Positions 17,636 to 26,330 of a stretch of DNA of 51,014 bases are shown piece after piece; the stretch's first letter is position 1, and each line of letters starts with the position of its first letter. The DNA is taken from positions 1-51,014 of the forward strand of contig CANIZL010000045.1 of assembly GCA_947471985.1 (NCBI GenBank), given 5' to 3'. Position numbers and translations under genes: made by a program. The stretch is from Verrucomicrobiota bacterium. GTDB taxonomy: Bacteria > Verrucomicrobiota > Verrucomicrobiia > Limisphaerales > UBA9464. The notes under the pieces were generated by a model. That model did not search any database. It saw nothing but the letters and a program-made list of their open reading frames with translations, and was not told where the DNA came from.

Positions 17636-18316
17636 TCACGCCAGCACCAACATCAGAATTTCCGCCAACCCACCCGCCGCCCGCTGCGCCTGGCGCCCGA
17701 ACCGGATGAGCTGGGGAATCTTTCCCGGCGAACCCGCCAACCGCACCAACAGCCGGGGCAGGCTCAGGTTCATTTTCGGCGTCATCAAGGTATTGAAATC
17801 CAAGGGTAAAGGCTCATCCGCCGCGTCGGAAATCACGCGCACGGTGGCCGAGGGAATACCCCGTTCCCGGGCCAGGCGCCGCAGCACCCCGGACTCCATT
17901 TCCACCGCATCGGCCTGAGTGGCGCGCCGCAGCGCGGATTTCTCGGCCACCGTCGTGGCGACCGTCGTGGCACACTCAAATTTCCAGGCCTTCAGCCCCG
18001 CTCGCTGAAGCCGTTCGGCCAGCGGAAAGGCCGAATCCGCATCAAATCCTACCGCTCCGGAGCGCAGTTCCGGATTCAATCCGCCCGCAAAACCGCAAGT
18101 CAGGATCCATTTCGGCGCGACCGTTCCGTCCGCCAGGGCCGCTAGAAACGCTCGTTCCGCATTGCGCGCGCCCATGCCCGTCACCAGAACGCGGACGGGT
18201 GCCGGGCCCGGATTAGTCATCGCAGCCCACAGTTTCCGCTGGAACGGCCGGGCCTCTTCGGGAACCGCAAAGATCACCCACCCGCCCGCCGCGGGACCAC
18301 CCGGATTCAATTGCAC
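17636..18316 (-). CDS. Nucleoside phosphorylase/nucleosidase superfamily protein
   Basis: The 226-residue product has the PNP/UDP superfamily pattern: WVIFAVPEEARPF at the N-terminus, VRVLVTGMGARNAE (phosphate/ribose loop), WILTCGFAGGLNPEL, and DAVEMESGVLRRLARERG with the diagnostic D-x-x-E-M-E-S motif, then VRVISDAADE with the catalytic Asp region. It resembles MTA/SAH nucleosidases and the hopanoid-associated phosphorylase group. The GTG at 18316 is chosen because GGAGG lies seven bases upstream; it overlaps the end of the AlgH-like gene by ten bases, suggesting translational coupling. The substrate is unknown; a purine or methylthio-nucleoside is most likely from the family. Confidence 0.78.
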   Translation of the reverse strand: MQLNPGGPAAGGWVIFAVPEEARPFQRKLWAAMTNPGPAPVRVLVTGMGARNAERAFLAALADGTVAPKWILTCGFAGGLNPELRSGAVGFDADSAFPLAERLQRAGLKAWKFECATTVATTVAEKSALRRATQADAVEMESGVLRRLARERGIPSATVRVISDAADEPLPLDFNTLMTPKMNLSLPRLLVRLAGSPGKIPQLIRFGRQAQRAAGGLAEILMLVLA

Positions 18317-18888
18317 GCCGGATCCTCCGGGCTCTCGGCCAGCAGGCGATCCAGCCAATTGGTCCGCCGCTTCAAAATGTGCCGCCACAACTGCTCCGGC
18401 GGCACCGAAAAAATCAGTTCCGCCGTCGCCGGCTCGGTCAACCACGCCTTGCGCTTCATCTCGCCATCCAGCTGGCCCGGCGACCACCCCGCATAGCCGG
18501 CAAACACCCTCACCGATCCGGGTTGCGGCGACGATCGGCCCAAGTCCACCAGATCCTCCAGTTGATGCCCCACCCAAAGTCCCGGCAGCACGAGCGTCTG
18601 CGTCGCCCCCGGCGATTCCGCCGCCGCGTCCACCAGCCGGAGAAAACTCAAGGCCGCCGGCTGTACCGGCCCGCCCCCGCAGAGAATCTGCCCGCCAATG
18701 ACCGGCCCCAGATCCCCTTCCAGGACATCCTCCACCCGGCTGTCGGAAAGTTTGGTCAGCACCAGCCCAAAGGCGCCCTCGGAATTATGCTCGCAGACCA
18801 GCACCACGGACCGATGGAACCACGATCCCGCCAACTGCCCACCATCGAGGAGCAGCTGACCTTTGAGTGATTTATGCGGCCTGGCCAT
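18307..18888 (-). CDS. YqgE/AlgH family protein (UPF0301)
   Basis: The 193-residue product matches the AlgH fold family in its ordered motifs: LKGQLLLDGGQLAGSWFHRSVVLVCEHNSEGAFGLVLT at the N-terminus, an ILCGGGPVQP segment, and VFAGYAGWSPGQLDGEM, the most conserved block. Family length is about 185-190 residues. The biochemical role of this family is not settled; it was first linked to alginate regulation in Pseudomonas. The ATG at 18888 lies inside the upstream region of the divergent mutY gene. It overlaps the phosphorylase-like gene downstream by ten bases, so the two are almost certainly co-transcribed. Confidence 0.92.
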   Translation of the reverse strand: MARPHKSLKGQLLLDGGQLAGSWFHRSVVLVCEHNSEGAFGLVLTKLSDSRVEDVLEGDLGPVIGGQILCGGGPVQPAALSFLRLVDAAAESPGATQTLVLPGLWVGHQLEDLVDLGRSSPQPGSVRVFAGYAGWSPGQLDGEMKRKAWLTEPATAELIFSVPPEQLWRHILKRRTNWLDRLLAESPEDPACN

Positions 18889-18948
18889 CGGACACCCGGA
18901 CTGTTACCCGCAGTTGCCGGTGAGACAACGCCGATTAGTCTGCGCCGC

Positions 18949-20184
18949 ATGCAACGCGCCAACGGGGTGGAACGTTCCCCGGGCAACGTTCGTCAGCGGA
19001 AATCCGCCACAACTCGCCACCCCCCAGCGGCTTTGACCGCCCCCCAGGTCGCGCTTCCGAAACGTTCCCCGCGCACACCCGCTCGACCCGCCAAAGCGGC
19101 ACCGGGAACGACCGATCTCCCCCGGCGGGCGCGGCTACTGATCGACTGGTTCAACCGGTCCGCCCGCGATCTGCCCTGGCGGCGGACCACGGATCCCTAC
19201 GCGATTTGGGTCTCCGAAATCATGCTGCAACAAACCCAGGTCGCGACGGTGATTCCCTATTGGGAACGGTGGCTGCGGGAGTTTCCCGACCCGGCCACTC
19301 TCGCGGCCGCCCCGGAGGCCCGCGTGCTCAAGCTCTGGGAGGGTTTGGGCTATTACTCCCGCGCCCGCAATCTACAGCGCGCCGCCCAAACCGTCGTTCG
19401 CGAGCACGGCAGTCGACTGCCCGACACCGTCGCCGGACTGAAGGAACTCGCCGGCATCGGGCCCTACACCGCCGGCGCCATCGCCTCCATCGCCTACAAT
19501 CAACCGGCCGCCCTGCTCGACGGGAACGTGATCCGAGTGCTGACCCGTCATCAGGCGTGGCCGGGCGATCCCCGGTCCCGCGAACTCAATACCCGTCTCT
19601 GGGCCGAGGCCCAACAACTGGTCGACGCGGCCGCCCGCCTCACGCAGCCGCGGAATTCAGGCGCGGTGCGAAACTGTTCCGCCCTGAACCAGGCGCTCAT
19701 GGAACTGGGCGCCACGGTCTGCACCCCAACTTCGCCGCGCTGCGATGACTGTCCCTGGCAGACGACGTGTGCGGCGAAGGCCCGCGGCCAGACCGACCGT
19801 TTTCCCGAAACCGCCGCCCGTCCCAAAGTCGAACTGCGATACTTCGCCACGGCCCTGCTCCGGCATAAGGACCGCTGGTTGGTCCGCCAACGCCCGACCG
19901 GCATCGTCAACGCCGGCTACTGGGAATTCCCCAATCTGGAACTTCCGGACAACACCGAGCCGCGGACCGCCCTGGCGCAGTGGTTGGGTATTCCGATCCA
20001 ACAACTGGAAGCCGCCGGCACGCTCCGTCATGCGATCACCCGCTATCGCATGACCCAGCATCTTTACCGTGCGGACGTGCCCCGCGCCGTCGCTCTGGAG
20101 TCGGCCCGCTGGGTCTCCCCGGCGGAACTGGCGGAACTGGCGTTGACGGGTCCGCACCGCCGCCTCGCCGCAACGCTGGCCTGA
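18949..20184 (+). CDS. mutY: A/G-specific adenine DNA glycosylase MutY
   Basis: Removes adenine mispaired with 8-oxoguanine or guanine. The 411-residue protein carries LPWRRTTDPYAIWVSEIMLQQTQV with catalytic Glu90, the helix-hairpin-helix LAGIGPYTAGAIASIA, Asp191 in LLDGNVIRVLTR, and the [4Fe-4S] loop C258, C265, C268, C274 (C-x6-C-x2-C-x5-C). A NUDIX-like C-terminal domain (about 295-411) follows, with YWEFPNLELPDN. The ATG at 18949 leaves about 55 basic, Pro/Ala-rich residues before the catalytic domain; a longer frame from 18874 would overlap the divergent AlgH gene. True translation may begin closer to the domain. Confidence 0.94.
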   Translation: MQRANGVERSPGNVRQRKSATTRHPPAALTAPQVALPKRSPRTPARPAKAAPGTTDLPRRARLLIDWFNRSARDLPWRRTTDPYAIWVSEIMLQQTQVATVIPYWERWLREFPDPATLAAAPEARVLKLWEGLGYYSRARNLQRAAQTVVREHGSRLPDTVAGLKELAGIGPYTAGAIASIAYNQPAALLDGNVIRVLTRHQAWPGDPRSRELNTRLWAEAQQLVDAAARLTQPRNSGAVRNCSALNQALMELGATVCTPTSPRCDDCPWQTTCAAKARGQTDRFPETAARPKVELRYFATALLRHKDRWLVRQRPTGIVNAGYWEFPNLELPDNTEPRTALAQWLGIPIQQLEAAGTLRHAITRYRMTQHLYRADVPRAVALESARWVSPAELAELALTGPHRRLAATLA

Positions 20185-20339
20185 AGGTTGGGCTCCGGGG
20201 AGTTGAGTCACCAGCCCATTCGGTTGGGGGCAACGCCGCTCTTTCCCTTTGCGCCCGCCCGGAACCCGCAAACAGTATCCCCCGTTCCGGCAATACTTTG
20301 CTTGAACATGCCACCAAAGCCGCCAGTCCTTAAACCGCG

Positions 20340-21539
20340 ATGTCCACTGCCGCCCCGTCCGCGCCCCTGGCACCTTTTGACTATGCGCTCCGAACCCGAC
20401 TGGTGTTCGGCGCCGGCAGCCTGGCCCAACTCGGCGAACTCGCCCGCCAAACCCGGCCCGACGCGGAACGAATCCTGCTCGTAACCGATCACGGACTCGT
20501 GGCCGCCGGACACGTGGAGAACGCCCGCGAGATCCTCGCCGCCGCCGGTTGGAACGTGACCGTTTATAGCGACGTCCATGCCAATCCCACCACCGAGGAC
20601 GTCGCCCGCTGCCTCGCCGTGGCGCGGGCGGCGGAGGTGCAGATTTTTGTGGGACTGGGCGGGGGGAGTTCGCTCGACACCGCCAAGGGAACCAATTTCC
20701 TGCTCACCAACGGCGGAGAAATGCGCGACTATTGGGGCGTGGGGAAGGCCACCCGGCCCATGCTGCCGTTGATCGCCGTACCGACCACTGCGGGCACCGG
20801 CAGCGAATGCCAATCGGCGGCCTTGATCGCCGATGCCGGCACCCACCAGAAAATGGCCTGCCTCGACTCCAAGGCCACGCCGGCCGTCGCCCTGCTGGAT
20901 CCGGAACTCACCCTGTCCCTCCCGGGCAGCATCACCGCGGGCACGGGCGTCGATGCACTTGCGCATGCCTTGGAGACGGCGGTCACCCGGAAACTCAGCC
21001 CGATCTCGGAAGTGTATTCCCGGGACGCGTTTGCCCGCTGTTTTCCCGCGCTGCCCACGGTGTTGGCCAACCCCAAGGATCTCACCGCCCGGGGTCAGAT
21101 GTTGCTGGGGGCGGCCCACGCGGGCATCGCCATCGAGAACTCCATGCTGGGCGCGGTCCACGCTGCCGCCAATCCCCTGACCGCCCACTTCGGCACCGTA
21201 CACGGCGTCGCCGTCGGCCTCATGTTGCCGCATGTGATCCGATTCAACGCCGTGGATCCCACCGCCCGCGCCCGCTACGCCGCCCTGGCCGTGGCGGCCG
21301 GGGTCGCCGGCCCGCACCTGACTGACACCCTCGCCGTCCAGGCGCTATTGGACCGTTTGAACCAAACCCTCAACGGTGCCGGTATCCCGCGCTCCCTCGA
21401 AGCCGCGGGTGTGCCGGCAGATCAGGTGGATCGCCTCGCCATCGAAGCGGCCCAGCAATGGACGGCGAATTTCAATCCCCGGACCGCCGGGGTGGAAGAA
21501 TTCCGAACCCTCTATCGGGCCGCCCTCAAGCCCCGCTGA
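20340..21539 (+). CDS. Iron-containing alcohol dehydrogenase
   Basis: The 399-residue product is a group III metal-dependent alcohol dehydrogenase. FDYALRTRLVFGAGSLAQLGEL opens the Rossmann-like N-terminal domain, with LVTDHGL and FVGLGGGSSLDTAKGTNF for NAD(P) binding, and LIAVPTTAGTGSE. The metal ligands are expected in GTGVDALAHALE (Asp and His) and in HFGTVHGVAVGLMLPHVI (His residues). Family length is about 385-400. The substrate cannot be told: butanol, lactaldehyde or 1,3-propanediol dehydrogenases share these motifs. It is separated from mutY by 155 bases containing no other gene and ends convergently with the CII-like gene. Confidence 0.9.
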   Translation: MSTAAPSAPLAPFDYALRTRLVFGAGSLAQLGELARQTRPDAERILLVTDHGLVAAGHVENAREILAAAGWNVTVYSDVHANPTTEDVARCLAVARAAEVQIFVGLGGGSSLDTAKGTNFLLTNGGEMRDYWGVGKATRPMLPLIAVPTTAGTGSECQSAALIADAGTHQKMACLDSKATPAVALLDPELTLSLPGSITAGTGVDALAHALETAVTRKLSPISEVYSRDAFARCFPALPTVLANPKDLTARGQMLLGAAHAGIAIENSMLGAVHAAANPLTAHFGTVHGVAVGLMLPHVIRFNAVDPTARARYAALAVAAGVAGPHLTDTLAVQALLDRLNQTLNGAGIPRSLEAAGVPADQVDRLAIEAAQQWTANFNPRTAGVEEFRTLYRAALKPR

Positions 21540-21591
21540 GTCGCGGCCCAACGAATCCGTGGGAAGGACCCACTGAAGACACTTGCCCCGC

Positions 21592-22074
21592 TCACGGAGT
21601 CTGCACGTCCGGAACTTCCTTCAACGCGGTGAAATTGCCGTTCTCGCAACACGCGACAAAGGTCTCGGTGACCGACTTCAATTGTTCCCAACGTTTCCGG
21701 ATGTTCCGGGACTCCTCCGAGCTGATCGCATTATCGCTCGCGGCGCCCGACACCACGGAAAGCAGATCCGCAAATTCTTGCACGATCTGGTTCGTCGCCG
21801 GGATCAGGTAATCCGGATGGGCGTGGGTAATCTTGGGGTTCTTGATGAAGAAGCCGCCCGCCCGTTCGCACTGCCAGTGGAGGATCCGTAGATCCTTGGT
21901 GGATTGAAAGAGTTGATCCACCCGGTCCAGGGGGTTGTAGGACTGGGTCAGCGCTTGCGGATCCGGAGTCTCCGCCCATTTGTAGACGAGGGAGAGGGAA
22001 AGATTGAGATCCGCGGCGATCTGCTTGGCGGAAGTGCTTTTGAGCACCTCACGGAGAACTTCGTGGGATTGCAC
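21592..22074 (-). CDS. CII-like helix-turn-helix regulator
   Basis: The 160-residue product opens with LREVLKSTSAKQIAADLNLSLSLVYKWAE, a helix-turn-helix of the kind found in phage CII-type regulators. It continues NPLDRVDQLFQSTKDLRILHWQCERAGGFFIKNP, a block I associate with conserved small proteins in Verrucomicrobia and Planctomycetes. The C-terminal half is helical and acidic. The start is a GTG at 22074. No phage genes surround it, so it is likely a resident regulator rather than part of a prophage. Target genes are unknown; it neighbours an alcohol dehydrogenase (convergent) and a TPR protein (same strand, 83 bases away). Confidence 0.7.
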   Translation of the reverse strand: MQSHEVLREVLKSTSAKQIAADLNLSLSLVYKWAETPDPQALTQSYNPLDRVDQLFQSTKDLRILHWQCERAGGFFIKNPKITHAHPDYLIPATNQIVQEFADLLSVVSGAASDNAISSEESRNIRKRWEQLKSVTETFVACCENGNFTALKEVPDVQTP

Positions 22075-22157
22075 GGGCGGTGTTTAGCACGTTCCGGGTG
22101 GTTCGGGAAGTCTGTCCGCATCGCCCGCCACGGGCTCCGATAGGTCCGTCAGCCGGG

Positions 22158-23054
22158 CTATTTTCCGGCCGCCGGCGGAGCGGGCGCCGCGGGCTTCGGG
22201 CTTCCCGCCGGGGCGTCGAACAAAAGGGCATGGACCCGGGCAACTTCCCCCATGTAGCCGCCGTAGCGGGCCAGCGCGGCTGCCTTGCGGATATGTTCCT
22301 CGGCTTGGGGCCGCTGGCCGGCCGCCTCATAGTACAAGCCCACATAAAGGTGGGCGTAAAAGCGCGGCCCGGGACGCTCCGCTTCCGCGCCCGCTTCCGC
22401 CGCTTGAAACACCTCCGCCGGGGTCAACTTGCCGCCGAACAATCCCTGCACTTCCCGCATCGGCACCCGGGCGTCTGCCCCCACCACGATCAAATCCGCC
22501 CGGGCCTTCTCCATCCCGTCCATCCGGGCCACGCACAGGAAATGCCACGCGGCGTTTTCCACATCCTCGGGATTCACGGTGCGGTGGAGTTCGAACAACT
22601 TCCGCCCCTCGGCATACCGGCCGGCGTAATAAAGCGCAATCCCCCGCTGCCAATCATGGGCCGCCCGTTGCGGGGAGAGTTCATCCGCCCGGGCGAAATC
22701 AGCGCAGGCGGCGGTAAAATTCCCCGCGCGAAACTGATGTTCCGCCCGCTCATGATACAGCCACGGCGATTGCGGATCGACCGCGATCGCCGCGGTGATA
22801 TCCGCGATGGCTTCGGCCCGACGCCCCAGCAACGCGCGGATTTGGGCCCGGAAATTCAGGGTTCGGACGTCCCGCGGCGACTCCTTCACCGCCTGATCCA
22901 CCAGCGCCAACGCGTTGGTGTGCTCGCCCGACTTCCAGGAGGCGAGGGCGCGATCCAGCAGGGTTGTCTCGGCGGCGACGCTTGTAAATCCCAGCCCGAC
23001 CCACCCAAGGGCGAACCATCGTTGCAGCCGCCGCCAGCCAGTATTCCGTATCAC
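22158..23054 (-). CDS. Exported tetratricopeptide repeat protein
   Basis: The 298-residue product begins MIRNTGWRRLQRWFALGWVGLGFTSVAAE, a signal peptide, if started at GTG 23054; another GTG seven codons upstream (23075) is also possible. Tandem TPR units of 34 residues follow, for example ALASWKSGEHTNALALVDQAVKESP, TLNFRAQIRALLGRRAEAIADITAAIAVDP, WLYHERAEHQFRAGNFTAACADFARADELSP and RAAHDWQRGIALYYAGRYAEGRKLFE. It ends in a short Pro/Ala-rich tail. It is likely a periplasmic scaffold; no partner is identifiable from the neighbours. Confidence 0.8.
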   Translation of the reverse strand: MIRNTGWRRLQRWFALGWVGLGFTSVAAETTLLDRALASWKSGEHTNALALVDQAVKESPRDVRTLNFRAQIRALLGRRAEAIADITAAIAVDPQSPWLYHERAEHQFRAGNFTAACADFARADELSPQRAAHDWQRGIALYYAGRYAEGRKLFELHRTVNPEDVENAAWHFLCVARMDGMEKARADLIVVGADARVPMREVQGLFGGKLTPAEVFQAAEAGAEAERPGPRFYAHLYVGLYYEAAGQRPQAEEHIRKAAALARYGGYMGEVARVHALLFDAPAGSPKPAAPAPPAAGK

Positions 23055-23133
23055 GCTCCCAGCAGCGCACCGCACGGGGCGGTCGTCGAGGACAATTTGC
23101 CGGGGTCAGCGCCCGCGGGCACCCCCGACGGAT

Positions 23134-23388
23134 TCACACGGAGAAACCCGTGCTCTCCCACCACGCCTCCAGCTCGTCGGCATCAAAATCCACCAAAATA
23201 TGGCCATCCACGTCAATGCTGGGCGTCCGGGTCTGACCGGTCAGTTCATGCATTTCATCGCGGGCCTCTTGATTGCTGGTCACATCGAGCTGCTCATACT
23301 TGATCCCGTTGGAGTCGAGCCAGTCAATGGCCTCCTCGCACCACGGGCAGCCGGGTTTTATAAAAAGACGTACGGATTCGGGTTTCAT
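23134..23388 (-). CDS. Glutaredoxin-family thiol-disulfide protein
   Basis: An 84-residue thioredoxin-fold protein with the dithiol active site C14-P-W-C17 in KPGCPWCEEAIDWL, a TPSIDVDGHILVDFD segment carrying the cis-Pro, and an acidic C-terminal helix (DADELEAWWESTG). Length and motifs fit glutaredoxin/NrdH-type reductants. CPWC rather than CPYC is seen in a minority of glutaredoxins. It lies on the minus strand 48 bases downstream of a cupin gene, so the two may be one unit. Substrates are unknown. Confidence 0.88.
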   Translation of the reverse strand: MKPESVRLFIKPGCPWCEEAIDWLDSNGIKYEQLDVTSNQEARDEMHELTGQTRTPSIDVDGHILVDFDADELEAWWESTGFSV

Positions 23389-23436
23389 GGTAAATTGGAT
23401 GGGAGTACCGGATGGGTGGTTGAGCGGATCGGCGAT

Positions 23437-23799
23437 TTACTCCGTCATGATCGTGTCGCTGTGTTCGTAAGCCGGGGCGCAGCAGCACAGCAGCCGCAGC
23501 GGTTCGGTTCCCGTGTTCCACAGCTTGTGGCGGACGCCCGGCGGAATGGCAATGGCGTCCCCCGCAGTCACATCGCGCTCCTCGGTTCCCAGACGCATGC
23601 GACCGCGGCCGTGAGTCAGGTAGTAGATCTCCTCGGTGCGGACGTGGTAGTGTTCCTGGGTGGCCGCGCCGACGGCCAGACGCGCCTCGGCCAGCGATTG
23701 GTTCCGGACGCAGGAATTCCGCGGAGCCAGCAGCTCGCGGATTTCCGATCCGTCCTTGGTGATAAAGGGCGGGCATTGCGTCAGGGAAACGACGTCCAT
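23437..23799 (-). CDS. Cupin-domain protein
   Basis: The 120-residue single-domain cupin carries motif 1 as QEHYHVRTEEIYYLTHGRGRM (metal ligands H, H, E) and motif 2 as GDAIAIPPGVRHKLWN (His), followed by an unusual CCC run in LLCCCAPAY. This arrangement resembles mannose-6-phosphate-isomerase-type and sensory cupins. The ATG at 23799 has AAGGG upstream; an earlier in-frame ATG (23841) overlaps the divergent rhodanese upstream region and is less likely. Metal and substrate are not determinable. Confidence 0.85.
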   Translation of the reverse strand: MDVVSLTQCPPFITKDGSEIRELLAPRNSCVRNQSLAEARLAVGAATQEHYHVRTEEIYYLTHGRGRMRLGTEERDVTAGDAIAIPPGVRHKLWNTGTEPLRLLCCCAPAYEHSDTIMTE

Positions 23800-23879
23800 C
23801 CCGGGACCCTTGGCAGAGGATCGGGCGTTGCCAAACCACAAATTGCGTTGACGTGTTCGTCGGTGGAGACTCCAAGCTC

Positions 23880-24263
23880 ATGCAACACACTCCTGGTTTT
23901 CTCCACCTGGTCGACGACGCGAAAAGCCGCATCCAGGAAATCTCCATCCCGGACCTGCGCCTCCGCCTGGCCGCGAACCCGAAACTCGTCCTCCTGGATG
24001 TCCGCGAGGAGAGCGAGTGGGGTGCCGGTCACGCCACCCAGGCCAGCCACCTCGGCAAGGGCATTCTGGAACGGGATCTGGAAACGCGTTTCCCGGAAAA
24101 GAATGCGGAAATCATCATGTATTGCGGCGGCGGCTACCGCAGCGCCCTGGCCGGTGATGCCGCGCAAAAAATGGGTTACACCCACGTCCGCTCCCTCATC
24201 GGCGGTTATAAGGGGCTCGTGGCCGCCGGCTGGGAAATGACCCGTCCGACACCCGCCAGCTGA
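23880..24263 (+). CDS. Rhodanese-like sulfurtransferase 1
   Basis: A 127-residue single rhodanese domain: ISIPDLRLRL, LVLLDVREESEWGAGH, and the active loop C82-GGGYRS in IIMYCGGGYRSALAGDAA. The last segment, SLIGGYKGLVAAGW, is the usual family end. The active-site cysteine is present, so sulfur transfer or thiol chemistry is possible. GGAG lies 11 bases upstream of ATG 23880. It is divergent from the cupin gene and followed nine bases later by a second rhodanese on the same strand. Confidence 0.88.
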   Translation: MQHTPGFLHLVDDAKSRIQEISIPDLRLRLAANPKLVLLDVREESEWGAGHATQASHLGKGILERDLETRFPEKNAEIIMYCGGGYRSALAGDAAQKMGYTHVRSLIGGYKGLVAAGWEMTRPTPAS

Positions 24264-24271
24264 AGCCGACC

Positions 24272-24808
24272 GTGATCGCCCGCATGGTCCGCCTCGCCAC
24301 CGTCCTGGCCCTCTGCCGGGCCTTGCTGTCGCTGCTGCGCGTGCGGGCGGGCGAAACGGGCGATCTCGATCACTGGAAAAACGCGGTTCGCGCGCAGTTT
24401 CCCGATGTGCCGCAGATCACCACGCGTGAGCTGGGCGACTGGCTGGCGGCAACGAATCGTCCGCCCCCGGTGCTGCTGGACGTCCGCACCCCGGCCGAAT
24501 TCCGGATGAGCCACCTGCCCGGGGCTCGGCGGGTGGATCCCGGCGCCCGGCTCACGGCGGTGAGCCCGCTGCTCCCGACCAATCGTCCCGTGGTGGTGTA
24601 CTGCTCCGTGGGCTGGCGTTCGTCGGAGCTGGCTCACCAACTCCGCCAGGCCGGCCACACCAACGTCGTCAATCTGGAGGGATCGGTCTTCGCTTGGGCC
24701 AATGAAGACCGCCCCTTGGAAACCGAAGGCCATCCCGCAAGCCACGTGCATCCCTATAACTCCACGTTTGGTCGCCTGCTCCGACCGGACCGTCGGGGTC
24801 CACCGTGA
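24272..24808 (+). CDS. Rhodanese-like sulfurtransferase 2, probably exported or membrane-attached
   Basis: A 178-residue protein with a hydrophobic N-terminus (MVRLATVLALCRALLSLLRVR), then a rhodanese domain with VLLDVRTPAEFRMSHLPGARRV and the active loop C111-SVGWRS. The C-terminal HVHPYNSTFGRLL segment recurs in a group of bacterial rhodaneses I have seen. The start is GTG 24272 (MIARMVRL) or ATG 24284. Unlike its neighbour it may cross or enter the membrane, so the pair could act on different sides. No partner enzyme in sulfur metabolism is adjacent. Confidence 0.82.
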   Translation: MIARMVRLATVLALCRALLSLLRVRAGETGDLDHWKNAVRAQFPDVPQITTRELGDWLAATNRPPPVLLDVRTPAEFRMSHLPGARRVDPGARLTAVSPLLPTNRPVVVYCSVGWRSSELAHQLRQAGHTNVVNLEGSVFAWANEDRPLETEGHPASHVHPYNSTFGRLLRPDRRGPP

Positions 24809-24973
24809 ACGGCACCGGCGCCGCCGCGGAATCGCGCCAAAGCCCAGCCTCCGCCGATCCGCGCTCCGCGTCCCCTTCCCGTTCGTCCACCCCGGAAACC
24901 ACCGCTTTTCACGTTCCCGGCCTTGTTTCCCCCCTTTTCTCCGACCATTGTCTCCGCTTCGTTAAATTCTTTT

Positions 24974-25996
24974 ATGTCCAAAGTGTTTCGTGATAAGGAC
25001 GCCGACCTCGGCGTGTTCAAAGGCAAAACGCTCGCCGTGCTCGGTTTCGGCTCCCAGGGTCATGCGCATGCGCTGAACCTCAAGGATTCCGGCTGCAAGG
25101 TCATTATCGGCCTGTATACCGGCTCGAAATCCATCAAGGTAGCCCAGGAAAAGGGGTTTGAAGTTCTGACCACCGCCGAGGCGGTCAAGGCGGCCGACGT
25201 GATCTTCGTCGCCCTGCCCGACACCAAGCAGGCCAAGGTTTATACCGAGGACATCGCCCCGAACCTCACCGCCGGTAAAACGCTGCTGTTCAGCCACGGC
25301 TTCTCGATCCATTACAAGACGATCGTTCCCCCGACCAACGTCGACGTGATCCTGGTCGCCCCGAAGGGCCCCGGCCACATCGTCCGCCGCCAGTTCACCG
25401 AAGGCAAAGGCGTGCCTGCCCTGGTGGCCGTGCACCAGAATCCCAGCAAAAAGGCCCTCAAGACGGCGCTCGCGTGGGCCAAGGGCGTGGGTGGCACCCG
25501 TGCCGGCGTGCTCCAGACCACCTTCAAGGAAGAGACCGAAACCGATTTGTTCGGCGAACAGACCGTGCTCTGCGGCGGTTGCAGCGCGCTGGTCCAGGCC
25601 GGTTTCGAAGTTCTCGTGGAAGCGGGTTACAGCCCGGAGATGGCCTACTTCGAATGTCTGCATGAACTCAAGCTCATCGTCGACTTGATGAACGAATCCG
25701 GCATCGCCGGCATGCGCTTCTCCATCTCCGAAACCGCCAAGTGGGGCGATGTTTCGGTCGGCCCGAAGATCATCGATGCCTCGGTCAAGAAGCGCATGAA
25801 AGCGGCGCTGAAGGACATCCAGAACGGCAAGTTCGCCAAGGAATGGGTGGCCGAGTACCAGAACGGCTACAAGAAGTACAACGCCCTGCTCAAGGCGGGC
25901 GAACAGCATCCCATCGAGAAGACGGGCGCGAAGCTCCGTTCGTTGATGCCCTGGATGCAGAAGCGCAACGTGAAGGGCGCGCAGGCCGCGTACTAA
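24974..25996 (+). CDS. ilvC: Ketol-acid reductoisomerase (class I)
   Basis: The second common step of valine, leucine and isoleucine synthesis: Mg-dependent alkyl shift and NAD(P)H-dependent reduction of acetolactate or acetohydroxybutyrate. The 340-residue length marks class I. Motifs: [21 protein letters not shown] (nucleotide-binding), [34 protein letters not shown] (first metal-binding block), [17 protein letters not shown] and [10 protein letters not shown]. The start at ATG 24974 ([12 protein letters not shown]) is typical; no Shine-Dalgarno is seen before it. It stands alone, not with ilvBN or leuA, and ends in a very strong terminator. Confidence 0.96.
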   Translation: MSKVFRDKDADLGVFKGKTLAVLGFGSQGHAHALNLKDSGCKVIIGLYTGSKSIKVAQEKGFEVLTTAEAVKAADVIFVALPDTKQAKVYTEDIAPNLTAGKTLLFSHGFSIHYKTIVPPTNVDVILVAPKGPGHIVRRQFTEGKGVPALVAVHQNPSKKALKTALAWAKGVGGTRAGVLQTTFKEETETDLFGEQTVLCGGCSALVQAGFEVLVEAGYSPEMAYFECLHELKLIVDLMNESGIAGMRFSISETAKWGDVSVGPKIIDASVKKRMKAALKDIQNGKFAKEWVAEYQNGYKKYNALLKAGEQHPIEKTGAKLRSLMPWMQKRNVKGAQAAY

Positions 25997-26012
25997 GCGA
26001 TCTCCAGTCACC

Positions 26013-26053
26013 GAAAACGCCGGGCATCCACCGATGCCCGGCGTTTTCTTTTT
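26013..26053 (+). terminator. Intrinsic terminator of ilvC
   Basis: A perfect 16-base-pair stem (26013-26028 with 26033-26048) with loop CACC is followed by TTTTT (26049-26053). It begins 17 bases after the ilvC stop. Confidence 0.93.
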
Positions 26054-26212
26054 CCCGGCGGAGGCGGACACCGGAACGAACTGTCCGACCCTCGCCAATT
26101 CGAATCCCAAGTCATCCCCGCGGGAATGCTGAGCCGGCGGCCCTCGGGAAATTCCAAAAAAAGGTTTGTCCCAATCGCCACTCCCGCCTATCGATGGCCT
26201 CCGGTTTTTGTT

Positions 26213-26297
26213 GCGCCCGTGGCGGAATTGGCAGACGCGCTAGATTCAGGTTCTAGTGAGTAACATCGTACAGGTTCAAGTCCTGTCGGGCGCACCA
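26213..26297 (+). tRNA. tRNA-Leu (anticodon CAG)
   Basis: An 85-base class II tRNA. The acceptor stem GCGCCCG (26213-26219) pairs with CGGGCGC (26287-26293), discriminator A, then an encoded CCA (26295-26297). The anticodon arm is CTAGA-TTCAGGT-TCTAG with CAG at the anticodon positions. The variable arm is long, as in Leu tRNAs. The T arm ACAGG-TTCAAGT-CCTGT is intact. It decodes CUG, a very frequent codon in this GC-rich DNA. Confidence 0.97.
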
Positions 26298-26304
26298 CTC
26301 CTTC

Positions 26305-26330
26305 AAAACCCCTGTTCCACAGGGGTTTTT
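26305..26330 (+). terminator. Intrinsic terminator of tRNA-Leu
   Basis: AAAACCCCTGT (26305-26315) pairs perfectly with ACAGGGGTTTT (26319-26329) across loop TCC; the final T-run is TTTTT. It begins seven bases after the tRNA CCA end. Confidence 0.85.

Noticed and set aside
24809-24973. Leader or riboswitch upstream of ilvC
   Set aside because: No leader peptide rich in branched-chain codons, no attenuator hairpin and no conserved RNA core is visible in the 165 bases.
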